This document shows positions 22,626 through 33,579 of a DNA stretch of 64,000 nt, one piece after another. Origin of the DNA: Talpa occidentalis. Lineage: Eukaryota; Chordata; Mammalia; Eulipotyphla; Talpidae. The first letter of the stretch is position 1, and the number at the start of each line of letters is the position of its first letter. The notes under the pieces were generated by a model. That model did no database searches. It was given only the letters and a program-made list of their open reading frames with translations, and was not told where the DNA came from. The position numbers were made by a program, and so were the translations under genes. The stretch lies in the NCBI RefSeq assembly GCF_014898055.3, contig NW_023601212.1, positions 52,564,329 through 52,628,328 of the forward strand, given 5' to 3'.

Positions 22626-23300
22626 TTTAAGAGCTAGCACACACTCCCTGATCCAGAGGGACATCAGCATAGGAATTCTGATGGAGGGAAAGTGAAGATT
22701 GTGCACACATGGAGGTGTAGAGATGTAGTCCCCAAGTTATATAGCTATGTAAATGACTGACATATTAATAAAATTTGAGTGCGAAAAGAAAATAATTTCA
22801 TACTACCTAGAATTCCTGCTCCCCCCCCTCGCGCCCCCCCCCCATACATGCTTTTCATTAAAAACCTTACTTCAGAGTTATTAGCAAGATGTTCTGGCTC
22901 ATCTTTTACCCTGTAAGTCATCTGGGGGCAGGAACAATTTAAAAAATCTAGCTTTCCACAGAGCAATATACTAAATAAATGAGCAAAGTCTGCTGACTTT
23001 GTGAACTGTGAAGCTCCTACAAGAAGAAATGGGGTAAAAGTTCAATTGCTGAGGAAAATGAACTATATTTTGTAAATCCAGTTTTAAACCAACTTGGTAA
23101 TGTTATGCTTTGAATTCTTTATAGGTTGTATCAGAAGCAAAAGCTTAGAATGTTTCCAGTCTAAGGCTTAATGTGAATTGAGAATGTCACCGCCCAAGCA
23201 CTTATATTTCTAAGCACAGGCAGGGGCACTGGGTGCAGAGAAATCAGGTTGCTTCAGTCAATTTTTCTTCAAAGGGCAAAGTTCCAAAAAAAAAAAAAAA
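22626..23300. other. Probable NPL intron 1, no recognised feature
   Basis: Contains a C-rich run at about 22820-22842 and an A16 run at 23285-23301; otherwise nothing recognised. Confidence 0.45.
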
Positions 23301-23305
23301 AGTAT

Positions 23306-23336
23306 GGGGGTGGGGGTGAGGGTGGGGGTGTGTGGG
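23306..23336 (+). other. G-run tract, possible G-quadruplex
   Basis: After a 16-base A run there are five G runs of three to five bases separated by T, TGA or TGTGT. This satisfies the usual four-run quadruplex pattern. It lies about 200 bp from the CpG island, on the strand opposite to NPL sense. Confidence 0.6.
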
Positions 23337-23529
23337 AAGCAGCTCTGTACAGGAGATCGACTTGAGAGAAATACATGGAGAAGAAATAAAGACACTAAAA
23401 ACAACATTAAAAAATGCAGAAACACAACCCAGTTGCTTTCATAAGAAGAGAATAAAGTAAATGTAATCGCCCAACTCTCTTCTGCTCAATCGCTGATTCT
23501 GATCATTTTGGGGAAAGGATCCTTAGAAG

Positions 23530-24330
23530 CCGGCTCTGAAGTCCCAGAGAAGTCAGGGGAAAGGGCCGCTCTGTGCGGGTGAGCCAGGACACCAGCCAGA
23601 CTGGGAGGGTGGCGCCTTCACACTTCCTCCAGCTCCAGCCTCCGGTCTCTGCCTTTCCCTTTTCCTCGGGCCTGTTGCTCTCTCCCCCACCCTCGAGACC
23701 CGGCCCGCGTCCTCCCAGCCGAATCCCTCCTGAGGTCTGCAGTTTCCGCAGGCGCAGGGGAGAGGGGACTCACCCAAGACCCCAGGGTCCGCTTCGTGGT
23801 CTCAGCGCCGCTCCTCGGATGAGTCCTCCGCTCAGCCCGTGGCCCCAGCCTCGCCCAGAGCCTAGACCGCCGCGGGGCCCCGCACACGTGCCCGCCACGC
23901 CCCGGGAGCCTGGGGGTGTGGTTCCGGGCCTCCAGCGTGGCGCGCGCAGGACCCCGAGCCCACATCACAATAGCGGCTCCAGCGCCCCCAAGGCGGCATG
24001 CAAACGTGAGGTTCCCTCTTTCTGGGGTGTGATCTGAACGTGGTGGGTAAAAGAAGTATGCCAGGCTCCCCGAGGCTTTAAAGCAGCTGCAACTTGCCGC
24101 TTATGGCTTGGAGCGCGCTTGCAGGCGCCTTTTCCACGATCCTGTCCCGCCAGTCCCGTTGCCAAAGGCTCCTTTCAGCCTGAACATTCCTTCTGTCCTG
24201 GGCCCTGTGACAACAGGTGCTTCGTGATTCTGGCTTTGAAATTTAGGCTGCGGTTTCAGAAGCACGCTGAGCACACCGACCCTCCATGCCCGGTTCTGTG
24301 CGCTCCAGGCGGGTGCTGCTGCCCCCACTC
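23530..24330 (-). promoter_or_regulatory. NPL: CpG island, probable NPL promoter with non-coding exon 1
   Basis: This stretch is much richer in G+C and CpG than the surrounding 60 kb. CpGs are densest at about 23690-24000, and no TATA box is obvious. It lies about 3 kb upstream, in gene sense, of the NPL exon that carries the start codon, whose seven untranslated bases require an earlier exon. On the minus strand a consensus donor, GTGAGT, sits at 23773-23768, so a non-coding exon 1 could end at 23774. The start site cannot be placed; roughly 23850-24050 is a guess. A plus-strand transcript from the same island is also possible. Confidence 0.7.
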
Positions 24331-24729
24331 CACATGCTCTCGTGTTGAAAGGAGATATGAACTGATACTGATTGAAAATGGATTAGTTACCAATACAGCA
24401 GCCTTTCTGGCATATTCTGGAAAATAGTTGAAAACGTTTTGAAAGGCAGAGTATTTTTAACCAAACTCTATGGAAGAAATGTCAAGAACTTATTTTCTAA
24501 TACCATGGACTGTGTTAATAAATCACAAACAGCCATAAACAAGTCTTCAGCTTTCACTTGCTGATGTGAATCAACCTCGATTTTCCATAAAAGGCAATGG
24601 TTTATTAGTTCATTTTATTTCATTCAAAGAAAACAAATTCCTCAAAGGACTTCCTGGTTTGCAACATTCTTTTAAATCTGTCATAATAGGTCTTTCATTG
24701 CATATAATACCGGAAAATTAACTAATAAA
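24331..24729. other. NPL upstream flank, no recognised feature
   Basis: A+T-rich sequence immediately beyond the CpG island; nothing recognised. Confidence 0.45.
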
Positions 24730-24925
24730 ACAATTCTCCATGGTGGGTATTCATTTTTAAACGTATTGCTTAGAGATGAGGAAGCATCATCCCATTTTAA
24801 AGAGCAAAAATGGAGGTTTAAAGAGAAGAAGCCATTTCCCAAGGATCATAGAGCCACGGAGTGGTTTAGCTGTGATTAGATTTCAGATAACTTCAGAGCT
24901 GAAACTTTTATCCACTATTCTGTTA
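24730..24925 (-). repeat. MIR fragment
   Basis: GAGATGAGGAAGCATCATCC, TTCCCAAGGATCATAGAGCC and TGTGATTAGATTTCAGATAA match the 3' to 5' half of a reversed MIR. Confidence 0.55.
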
Positions 24926-25089
24926 CCTTGCAAAAAAAAAAAAAAAAAGAGGGACAAGAAGGCAAGACAAAGGAAGAGTCCCAATTATATCATTATAACC
25001 TAATAGGGCAATGTTAGTCATTTTTTTTTCAAAGTCATACTTTAATATAGGAAAATTAATTATTTCAATACCTGAAAGATAGGAGTTTT

Positions 25090-25560
25090 GGTGGTGCAGG
25101 GGAAGATCTTACCATATCCCTCTGGGTTGGAAAGACTGGCAAATAATCAAATAAATGACAGATTGACAAGAGAAAAAACCAAAAAGAAGTTTGACTTAAC
25201 ATATGTATGTCCTGTATGCATGGGGGAGACCCAGTAAGACTGACTAACTCACCCTCATGGCCTTACGTATTTTTAGCTAGAGGCAAAGGAAATGGAGGAA
25301 GAGGGAGGATGGTCAACCAGGGGAAGTCACCAGGAAAGCCACAGGCAAGCAGGACAATGCTGTGCAGATGCAAGTGCAAACTTTTCAAATGATAACTGAG
25401 GGAGAGTGGGTCTTCCTGGAATACTGAGAGTCATGGCCCGTAGAAAGGGACATTTTCCTTTAAACATGTAAGTTTCTTTTACAACAAGGCAAGATCCTTC
25501 CAGTGTTCAGAGCCCCTGTTATGAAACAAACCTTATGTCCAAGAGACGGTTGGGGGTGAC
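25090..25560. repeat. Possible old LTR-type repeat, unassigned
   Basis: The sequence style (GGGGGAGACCCAGTAAGACT, then TAGCTAGAGGCAAAGGAAAT) recalls an old mammalian LTR, and ACAAGAGAAAAAACC-like wording recurs weakly at about 62125. No termini found. Low confidence. Confidence 0.25.
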
Positions 25561-25621
25561 ATAGTTTTGCTTCCCTACCAGTTCATTAGGCTTCATCTTG
25601 TCAACTAATACAACAATATTT

Positions 25622-25859
25622 ATTTTTTTAAAGATTTATTTATTCATGCATACAAGAACTGGGGTATAGTCCAGAGGTGTGGGGGGTGAGAGGATTCACC
25701 AGAGAGAGTGGGGAGCAGAACAGGCGGATGTACTGAAATACACAGCTGAGGGGAGCAGCCGGCTAGTCAGGAGAGGTCTGCTGCAACATGTGGTTTTGCT
25801 CCCTAGCTGGGGATCGGACTTGTGCTGCAGTAGCTGTGGATAGCTTCATAGGTTGTACG
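25622..25859 (-). mobile_element. tRNA-derived SINE, head truncated
   Basis: Minus copy lacking about 30 bases of the head (no GCGCCACCAGGGAGGCC end). Flanked by ACAATATTT at 25613-25621 and 25860-25868. Confidence 0.9.
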
Positions 25860-25899
25860 ACAATATTTTAAATGCATAGACTAGTGTTAATGTAAATAT

Positions 25900-26260
25900 G
25901 GTAGAACAAAGCAATTCTTTATGTTAAACAAAATTCATCAGAACAAGCTTAGAGCTCTAATGGGTTTTATTAAACAATTCATGAATTAGGACAACTTTCC
26001 ATCAACAAGGGACAGAGAGTTTTATAGACAGAAAGAGGATGGGGAAAAGTTATTAACAAAAGAAAAGAAATATTATTTCAGACATAGTTATAGTTACCTT
26101 TCCTGCAAGGGAAGGCAAGAGGGCCTTATCTTGCAGATTACTTTATGGTGCTAAACTAGAAACACCTGATTGATTGGTTAGCCTTCCCCTTTGGGGAGAG
26201 GCTAAAACTCTAAATTAAGTATTAAGTCTTGGTGGGGTCTGGAATGAATAACACCATTTT
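25900..26260 (-). repeat. Possible old LTR fragment
   Basis: Contains a minus-strand TTTAATAAAACCC polyadenylation-like site (plus about 25960-25975) and CCAATCAATCAGG (about 26165-26180), an arrangement seen in retroviral LTRs. Termini and family not established. Confidence 0.3.
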
Positions 26261-26328
26261 AGCCTGTTGTTCATTTTTTTAAACACTTATAAATGTATTA
26301 GGATTTGCTAAGAGGCAGATGCCAAGAT

Positions 26329-26330
<2 letters not shown>

Positions 26331-26360
<30 letters not shown>

Positions 26361-26361
26361 G
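26331..26361 (+). repeat. Poly-T tract
   Basis: About thirty uninterrupted T. No element body recognised on either side. Confidence 0.9.
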
Positions 26362-26626
26362 TGCAGGAGATTTCCTGGGAGTAGGAGTACAGAGGCAGGA
26401 AGAGTTTTTAGATTATCTTGCAGGGCTGACACCTATGGAGGGAGCACTAGAAGAAAATGTTGGGGTAGGAAGAATCTCTTTGGAATGTGGAGGGTCCCTT
26501 AAGAGACTCATAACCGTGAGTTGTAGAAAAGATATTTATCTTTAGAAACCAGCTAGGTGAAGCGACAGGCCTGTGCAATGATAGTAAGAAATGCCTAGAG
26601 GAAATTCTGATCTAGCTGAGAGATGA

Positions 26627-26649
26627 GTGTGTGTGTGTGTGTGTGTGTG
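26627..26649 (+). repeat. (GT)n microsatellite
   Basis: About eleven GT units. Confidence 0.9.
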
Positions 26650-26748
26650 CGCACAAGATAATGCAGGAGAATGTTTCAGAAAAGTTGTCCTGAGGGTCTT
26701 AGCCAAGTAAGACTTAGAAGTGGAGAGGTTTTCCTTCAACATTTTTCT

Positions 26749-27058
26749 TTCTTTTTTTTTTGTTTTTGTTTTTGTTTTTTTTTTTTAATATTTATTTATT
26801 TATTTATACAAGCACTGGGTACAGTCAGAAGCGTGGGAGGGTGAGAGAGTTCACCAGAGCCAGAGCGGGGAGCAGAGCAGGCAGAAGGACTGAAGTACAC
26901 TGCTGAGGGGAGCAGCGGGCGGCAGGAGAGGTCTGCGTGCCATGTGGGACCCTCCTCTGGTGGCCGGGGAGCAGCCGGGGATCGAACCGGCCCTGCCGAG
27001 GCTGCGGGCAGCTTCGCAACCCAGCGCTCAACCGCTGCGCCACCGGGGAGGCCCCCTC
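26749..27058 (-). mobile_element. tRNA-derived SINE, GC-rich subfamily
   Basis: Minus copy of the subfamily with ACAAGCACTGGGTACAGTCA and CCGGGGATCGAACCGG. Target duplication CAACATTTTTCT at 26737-26748 and 27059-27070. Confidence 0.95.
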
Positions 27059-27273
27059 CAACATTTTTCTAATAAGTGGCAAGGCTCTAGACATTTCTTT
27101 TATTGTAATCCAGTCATATTTAATTATCATTACTTAACTTTTCATGCTTTTAGTTCCTGCTCTCTAACTCATTACTCCCTGCAGAGACTAGCCACCTGCA
27201 GGCCAAAAGGGTAGAATTTGGAGCTATCTGGACCCTTCACCTCTCCTCTGATTGTTAAAAATAGAGTGGGGTT

Positions 27274-27536
27274 GGATGGTCTCACTCATAACAGGAATTT
27301 AGAAAACCTAAATAAGGGACCAGAAAAAAGACCAATTATAATAAAGTAAAAATCAAAATCAACAAGAATCGATAAACTGGAGACACATTGGGGGATGGGG
27401 GGAGAAGGGAGTAGGATCAAAACAAGCGGGGTGAGAATTGTTTGGGGACTATAACCAAGATGAAAATGCATACATTGTGCAAAAATGAAAAATGATGTAA
27501 AAAATATAAAATTAAATGTAAAAAATAAATTAATAA
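27274..27536 (+). mobile_element. Short young LINE-1 3' end
   Basis: Plus-strand 3' UTR with GATGGTCTCACTCATAACAG, AAATAAGGGACCAGAAAAAA and AAGATGAAAATGCATACATT, the same 3' UTR as the minus-strand elements at 1364 and 40791. Target duplication AAATAGAGTGGGGTT / AAATAGATTGGGGTT. Confidence 0.92.
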
Positions 27537-27550
27537 AATAGATTGGGGTT

Positions 27551-28440
27551 CTGCATCATATCTTGTTTCCCACAATTCAAGTCTGAAATCCATGATGTAG
27601 AGGAAAGAGCTTGGAGTCCTGTAACTGGTCAGACAGGTCATCCTTAGAGCCCACTCCAGACTCCTGCACTGACTGTGGGGGAAGGGTGATTCCCTCAAAA
27701 GTTTCCCCTCACCTTCTTCTAAGGGTGCCCTTCCTTACCAGCAAAGAGAAAATGGATTTTTAATAGTGAAAAGAATTCCTGCACCCAATTCTAGCATGAG
27801 CGTGTGTAGAGGCTTCTGCACACCAGCAAGCAATTCTTGGACACCCAGCCTGTTTTCCAAGAATTCAACTCAATTCTGACACTACTGAAATCTCAATGGC
27901 CTTTTCTGGTTTCTGCTTATCTTTCAAGAACAGCAGCACAGGCTTGTAACAACGGGACAAAATACCCCTACCCATTTTAAATGAGGGGGCAAACACCGAG
28001 TTTTTTCAAAAGTTGACAAGTTGTGTTTCAGAGTGCAGACTCAGAGAGTGTGTGTGTCATTGAGGTGACCTCTCATTGCCTGGACTGAAAAATAGTTCTG
28101 GAAGATGGAACTAAGATGCCTGGTTCATGGTGAGAAGGACAACCTTCAGAAGCAAGGTGTGCTTTGTTTTGTTGCTGTTCTGGATCCAAATTTACATCAT
28201 GATTTAGCAGAAAACAACTAATCAGACTATCAACTTGCATTTTAAAATATTTTTCTTTACTCCTCCACCCCATAAATACTGTCAAAATCCCATCATTGGG
28301 AAGACTGATTTGTGCCTTGCCTCTAGTTTCCTGTTAGGTTAATTTACATTGAATTGGTTCATAAGCTGTTGGCACACTTTTTGTGCCATTAGGTGCTGGA
28401 CCCACAGTTGGCAATACTAGCTATGCAGAGAGAGAAATAG
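27551..28440. other. Intergenic, no recognised feature
   Basis: Nothing recognised. Confidence 0.45.
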
Positions 28441-28444
28441 GTTC

Positions 28445-28962
28445 TGTTACAGGACTCCTTAGAACTTTTCCTTGCTTACCTAAACTTCCTGTTATTGAGC
28501 CCCCAGGCTAAACAGCCAGGCCAGCAAATCACCAGAGAGAAAAAGACCCTCTACCCTGCAGAAGTTTCCTGTCTTCCAAGATGAATCCAGAACTAGCTAA
28601 AACCTGATGGCCACACTGATTCAGATGGCAGGAGACTGACCTAGAAGTGGCCTCGGTCTCATTAGCTGGCTGAAACTTACAGTCCCAAATGGAGACTCAA
28701 GATGCTAATGAGACATGCTAATATGAAGAACATGCTCTTTTGCGCATGCCCCAGTAGAACCCAACCCCAAACATGCTTCCCCCCAAATCAGCCACGTAAA
28801 TCTAAGACCCCTGTCTTTCTCAGGTTTCGAGGATTGCTCAGTATATTTCCCACCCCACTCCTATTGTGTGAGCCACAATAAAAATCCTTTACCGGAAACC
28901 TCAAAATTTGTGGGGGCATTAATTGGTGAAAGCCAAACAAAGACACTTTAGGACCTGTAACA
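28445..28962 (+). mobile_element. Solo LTR of an endogenous retrovirus (class I-like)
   Basis: 518 bp beginning TGTTACAGG and ending CCTGTAACA, perfect 9-base terminal inverted repeats. A 4-bp duplication GTTC flanks it (28441-28444 and 28963-28966). AATAAA is at 28877-28882. There is no internal retroviral sequence on either side, so this is a solo LTR left by recombination. The 4-bp duplication favours a gammaretrovirus-like class I element. Confidence 0.88.
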
Positions 28963-28971
28963 GTTCCCTAG

Positions 28972-29130
28972 GTAAAGGGTTGATTTCCTAAGACCACACT
29001 CCACTTCAGATGCCAGTTGTAAGCCAGTTGTGCTGACTTATCAGCTGCAGATGGGCGGTTTCCATGACCCCCTCATCAGGTTTGATACATTTTCTAGAAA
29101 GGTACACAGAATGCAGGAAGGCCATTTACT
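28972..29130. repeat. Unassigned dispersed repeat, copy 2
   Basis: Resembles 6230-6400 in segment order, here continuing to CATGACCCCCTCATCAGG and GGTACACAGAATGCAGG. An old mammalian repeat of unknown family. Confidence 0.45.
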
Positions 29131-29539
29131 CGATAGATCACCAATTTATTACAACTGTAACAGGGTGGTCTCCAGGAAGAGGGGAGGGTCCAGGTTTCCT
29201 ACCCCTCCCAAGAAAGGGTGGAGCTGAGCAAGAGAGAGAAGAAGCTAGAGAGGAGACTGGAGAAGGAAGGAGGAAGGATGCGAGCCAGAAAGAGACCTGG
29301 AGGAGGCACATGGAGCAGAGAGACATGTGAAGAAACTGCACTTGCTTCTTGGTCCTGGACTGGTTGAAATGGATGTGGGTGAGAGACCCATGGGGAGGGT
29401 TAACCCATGGGGAGGTTAACAATGGCAGCTTTTATCTTGATTTTGATTTTGCTCTTTTCCTTCAAGACTTTTCTGGCTGTTTCTGACTCTTTCCTATGGA
29501 TCCCTTCTGGAAGGTGCTTTAGACTTGTATCAGGCTTTG

Positions 29540-29640
29540 GGTCTCAGGTAAAAAATCAGCTATGTAAATCCAGGACCCTTGTCATTCTCAGATTGAGAGG
29601 ATAGCTCAGGATATTTCCCACCCCACCCATTTGGCTGGGC
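29540..29640 (+). repeat. Diverged fragment related to the solo LTR
   Basis: About 75 bases align with 28780-28865: AAATCAGCTATGTAAATCCA, then TGTCATTCTCAG and ATATTTCCCACCCCA. It looks like the R-region remnant of an older LTR of the same family. Confidence 0.6.
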
Positions 29641-29839
29641 ACTTACCCACGAGGGGATGGGTAACTTCGAGTGCTGGATTTGAAAACTATATTCTTTGTC
29701 TTTTCTTTGTTGCACACTAATTATATTAAAGTTCTTTTCCATTAAAGGCCTTATATGTTTTGTCTTGATGTGGCAGATAGCAGAACCTATTTAGAACAGG
29801 TAGGTTTGGCATTTCTGGGATGCCCCTCTCCCTGCCCTG

Positions 29840-31015
29840 TGACACAAAGGACTTAAAGGATAAGAATCTAAAGCCAAATGAAGAGATTCAAAGAGTGAGG
29901 TCCTAAACCAATGAACTTCTGCTGTCATGGAACTTGGGGCCCAGCATGATAACATGTGGAAGTGCTCAGTTTCCCAATGTGGAAGCTCTCCAAACCTCCT
30001 GCCTTTGGTTTTTTATAGGGGCTTCATTACATAGGCAAAATTGATTGAATCATTGGCCATTGGTGATTGAATTCAACCTCTAGCCACTCATTCCTTTCTG
30101 GAGTTGTGGGGGTGGGGGTGGGGACTGAAGTTCCAACCCTATAATCACGTGGTTGGTCCTGAGGGCAGCCAGCCTCCACCCTTAGGTGCTTCCAAGAGTT
30201 ACTTAATTTATCTAACCAAAGGTACCTTATCACTTTCAACACTTAGAAAATTCCAAAGTTTTTAAGAGCTATGAGTCAGGAACATATATATATATATGAG
30301 AAATATGATTTTTTGGTTATCCAGACGACCATATATATATATTTTTAATTGATCATAGGGAACCATAACTGCTACATCATTGGGGAGCAACCATGAAAGA
30401 AGGAGAATATAAGTTGGATCTTGAAATGTTGTTATTCATTGTGCACACAATAAAGGTCTGTCCATAGGTAAGCAGGCATCATCTCATTCAGTGTAAAGAA
30501 CATATAACCAGGTTGCAGGTATGAGCATTACTCCTGGAAATTCTGACTATGTGGGTTAATGCTGTAGAAGCTGGAGCTTACTTTTGCATCTAAATTTAGA
30601 GATTATCAAAGGGAGCAGTCCACGACTAGAAGTTAAACTATTTTCTGGTCGCTGGGGCAAAGACCCTTCCTTTTCAGGATTCAACTTCTGAGACTGTCAA
30701 CTAGTAGAGGAATGTCTCTTGAATATCATCATCTCTTGGACATCTCTTAGAAAACCTTTTGGGATCATTCAAGGTTCCTGATAGGTGTCTTGTGGAAAAG
30801 CTTATCTTTAGAAAACTTTTTGGGATCATGAGTAGGGACAGTTTAAAGAGCAGTAACATGCAGCCAAACTTAGCTGTCTCCTGACTAAGCTCTTTGGCGA
30901 ACATATATAGCGGGTTTCTAAGGAGAGAGAGATAGAAGGAAAATGAGTTGAAAAGAAAACATGTACTTCTATATTTGGTATTCTTAACCTGGGATCTGTG
31001 ACACCCCAGTTTTTT
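29840..31015. other. Intergenic, no recognised feature
   Basis: Short (TA)n runs at 30284-30298 and 30331-30344; nothing else recognised. Confidence 0.45.
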
Positions 31016-31365
31016 TCCTAATAACAGCTTTATTGAAATATAATTCAATATTATACCATTTACCTAATTTAAATATCTAATAGTTCAATAGTCTTTAGCA
31101 TATTCACAGTTGTACAACCATCACCCAATTTTAGAACTGGAATCACGTTATTTGGGCTTTTGCACCTGGCTTCTTGCCCTAATCTTAATGTTTTCAAGGC
31201 TCATCCATTTTGTGGCATAAATCAGTACTTCATTCCTTTTTTATGGCTGAGTAATATTCCATTTTATGGATTGATCACATATTATTTATCCATTCATTTG
31301 TAGATATTTATGTTGTTCTCTCTTTTTGACTGTTATGAATAATGCTACTATTGTAACTGGATCTT
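31016..31365 (-). mobile_element. Old LINE-1 3' end
   Basis: AACAGCTTTATTGAAATATA, TTGTACAACCATCACCCAAT, TGGCTGAGTAATATTCCATT and GTTATGAATAATGCTACTAT are landmarks of an L1M 3' end in reverse. Confidence 0.85.
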
Positions 31366-33575
31366 CCTGCAATTCTGTTGTATCTTTTTTCTGGTGCAGT
31401 TAGTCTGTAGCAATCTGATCTCTGTTCAGTACTTAAGAAATCCTTACTAAGATCAGTACTTTCACACATGCACAGGATGCTCTTCTTCTGACAGTCATTC
31501 TTTAGAATAATGTAACCTTCCTAAAAGGTTACCTAGCTTACCCTTCTAACTTCTGTGAAACCCTACTCCTCAAAGCATCCTGGGTTTTCCCTTTCTGTCA
31601 CAACTCTTACAGTCACGTGTCACTTGACAGGGATGCTCATAGGGGAACAAAAATCTACCACTTCTGAAATATGTCGCTTTGACATAAGGATTAATCCTTA
31701 TTAAGGAGTGACTCTGAGATGGGGTGGAGATTGCCTTTTTTGTGAGAGATGCTTGCACAAATAAAGGAAAATCTTCCTTTGTGCGGTGTCTCTGTCACAT
31801 GCCAGGAAGACCTAACTGGCAGCAATTTAAATCTGCACAACATAATGCTCTCACCCTAGTTTGCTGGGCCTTTCCTGATGAGCTCCCATGACTGACTTTC
31901 CTTTCCCCTACCCCAAATCTATTTTTTTTAACTAAAGTTATTGTAAAACTCCCATAAGTTATTCCAGAGAGAACGCTGTGGCCAAGAAGATGGTATCAGC
32001 ACAAAAATCTGAAAACTAGGGAGTCGGAAACACCCCAAGACACAGTAACTGGGTGGAGAGTCTATAATAAGCAAGAAGGAAGAAATTCCTGGCTTGGAAT
32101 AAGTCTGGAGAAGGTTGCTTTGTTGCTGACTTTGAAATCTCTGTAAATTGTACCTCTGGACCAATGTGGACAATGAGTTATACACATTTATTTGTCATCG
32201 CCTGAAACCGGAAAACTATTTGAAAATTTGGGCCTGGTTTGAGCACAGGTAAGGGGGAATTATGAGGGTTCTATAGGTTGAAAACAGAAGTTATTTATTA
32301 TTCACAGAAATTAATAATAGTCATTTTGCTTAGCAGGGCTTCTTTGACAATATTTAAATAATTAGATACAAAACTTCCTTTTGAAGGATGTTTAGCCTAT
32401 GCAAGCTGTTGTCCACATGAATACTAGGCCTTTGGAAGCAAATGTCAATCTATTCGACTTGTGACAATAGTCTAAAATGTTCCCCTTGGGTCTCATAAGT
32501 TTGTCTTCCCAAAGAATCACAAAGCTCAGTAGCTGCTCATAGTATGAATAAAGAAAAACCTTACCACTCGGGGGCAGTATATCAGCAGAAATTGCTTTCT
32601 CTTTCACTGAATCCTTTCCAAAATGAAAGAATATCAAAGAACAATAAAAAATGTTAGTCCTTTCCTGCTCCCATTTCCATGTCCTTCTTACCCCCCAAAT
32701 CTATGCAGTTGACATCTTCAGTTTTCAATTTTAGATGTTCTCCTTTAATCTTTTTCTCCTCATTAACATTAAAATAATAAAAAGATATATAAAACACATA
32801 AATTAGGCATTTAGGAAAATTAAGGTTTTTTTTCCTCTCCAAATATTTCTTTGGACTTTGAAGATAAAGATAGCTCTAAACTGTAAGAAGATTGTATCCA
32901 GTGGTCTTGACTTGGAATATGTAAAGATACTTAAAATTTCAGTTCCAGTAATTTCTATTTTCTCCCTCATGACTAAAATTCTATGCTTCCTCTCAGAATT
33001 TGAGGTGAAGATGAGAAGTATTTGCTAGCTCTTTTATGAAGAACTTTCATTTTATACCCCATTTGAATGAAGGGGAAACTCCCTGGAAAAAATTCAGTGA
33101 GGTAGGTACAATTTGAAATTTAACTTGCTTCCATCCAAAGCAGGCTTGATTCTAGGAAACAATTGAATTTAGGTGCTAAGAGTCTGGGCCTTGGAGACTA
33201 AGGCCCCTCCTGTCAGTTGGCATCAGGGGCCGGAACCCAAATGGCTTCTGGAGGATATTTGGGGACATGTAGTTAGTCCTGTCTCTGCCATTTTCCTTCA
33301 GTCTGAGCCATCAAAGTGTTGTTATTCTGGACAAGTATACTCAGATTCCAGCTTTCAGCATCATTTCCAAGATTCCTATTGACCAGATTCTTCTGGCCTG
33401 TTGAAAACTCCCATGAGTCACTCCAAAATCTCACTCATTAATCCTTTTTTCCATTTCTTGGGTTGGATGTTGTAGGGAAAAATATATCTTTGACACGAGG
33501 TTGATTTCATGGGAGGGATTGTGAAGTCTGGGTAGAGGTTGCTCTTGAGAAATAAAAACACCGTATCAGAGTGAT
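31366..33575. other. Intergenic, no recognised feature
   Basis: A 2.2 kb stretch with no recognised repeat, exon or open frame of note. Confidence 0.45.
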
Positions 33576-33579
33576 GTTT

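Noticed and set aside
23573..24037. 154-codon proline- and arginine-rich open frame in the CpG island
   Set aside because: It begins at GTG; the first ATG is at 23819. Its composition is what G+C-rich DNA gives by chance, and overlapping frames are open on the other strand too. No family resemblance.
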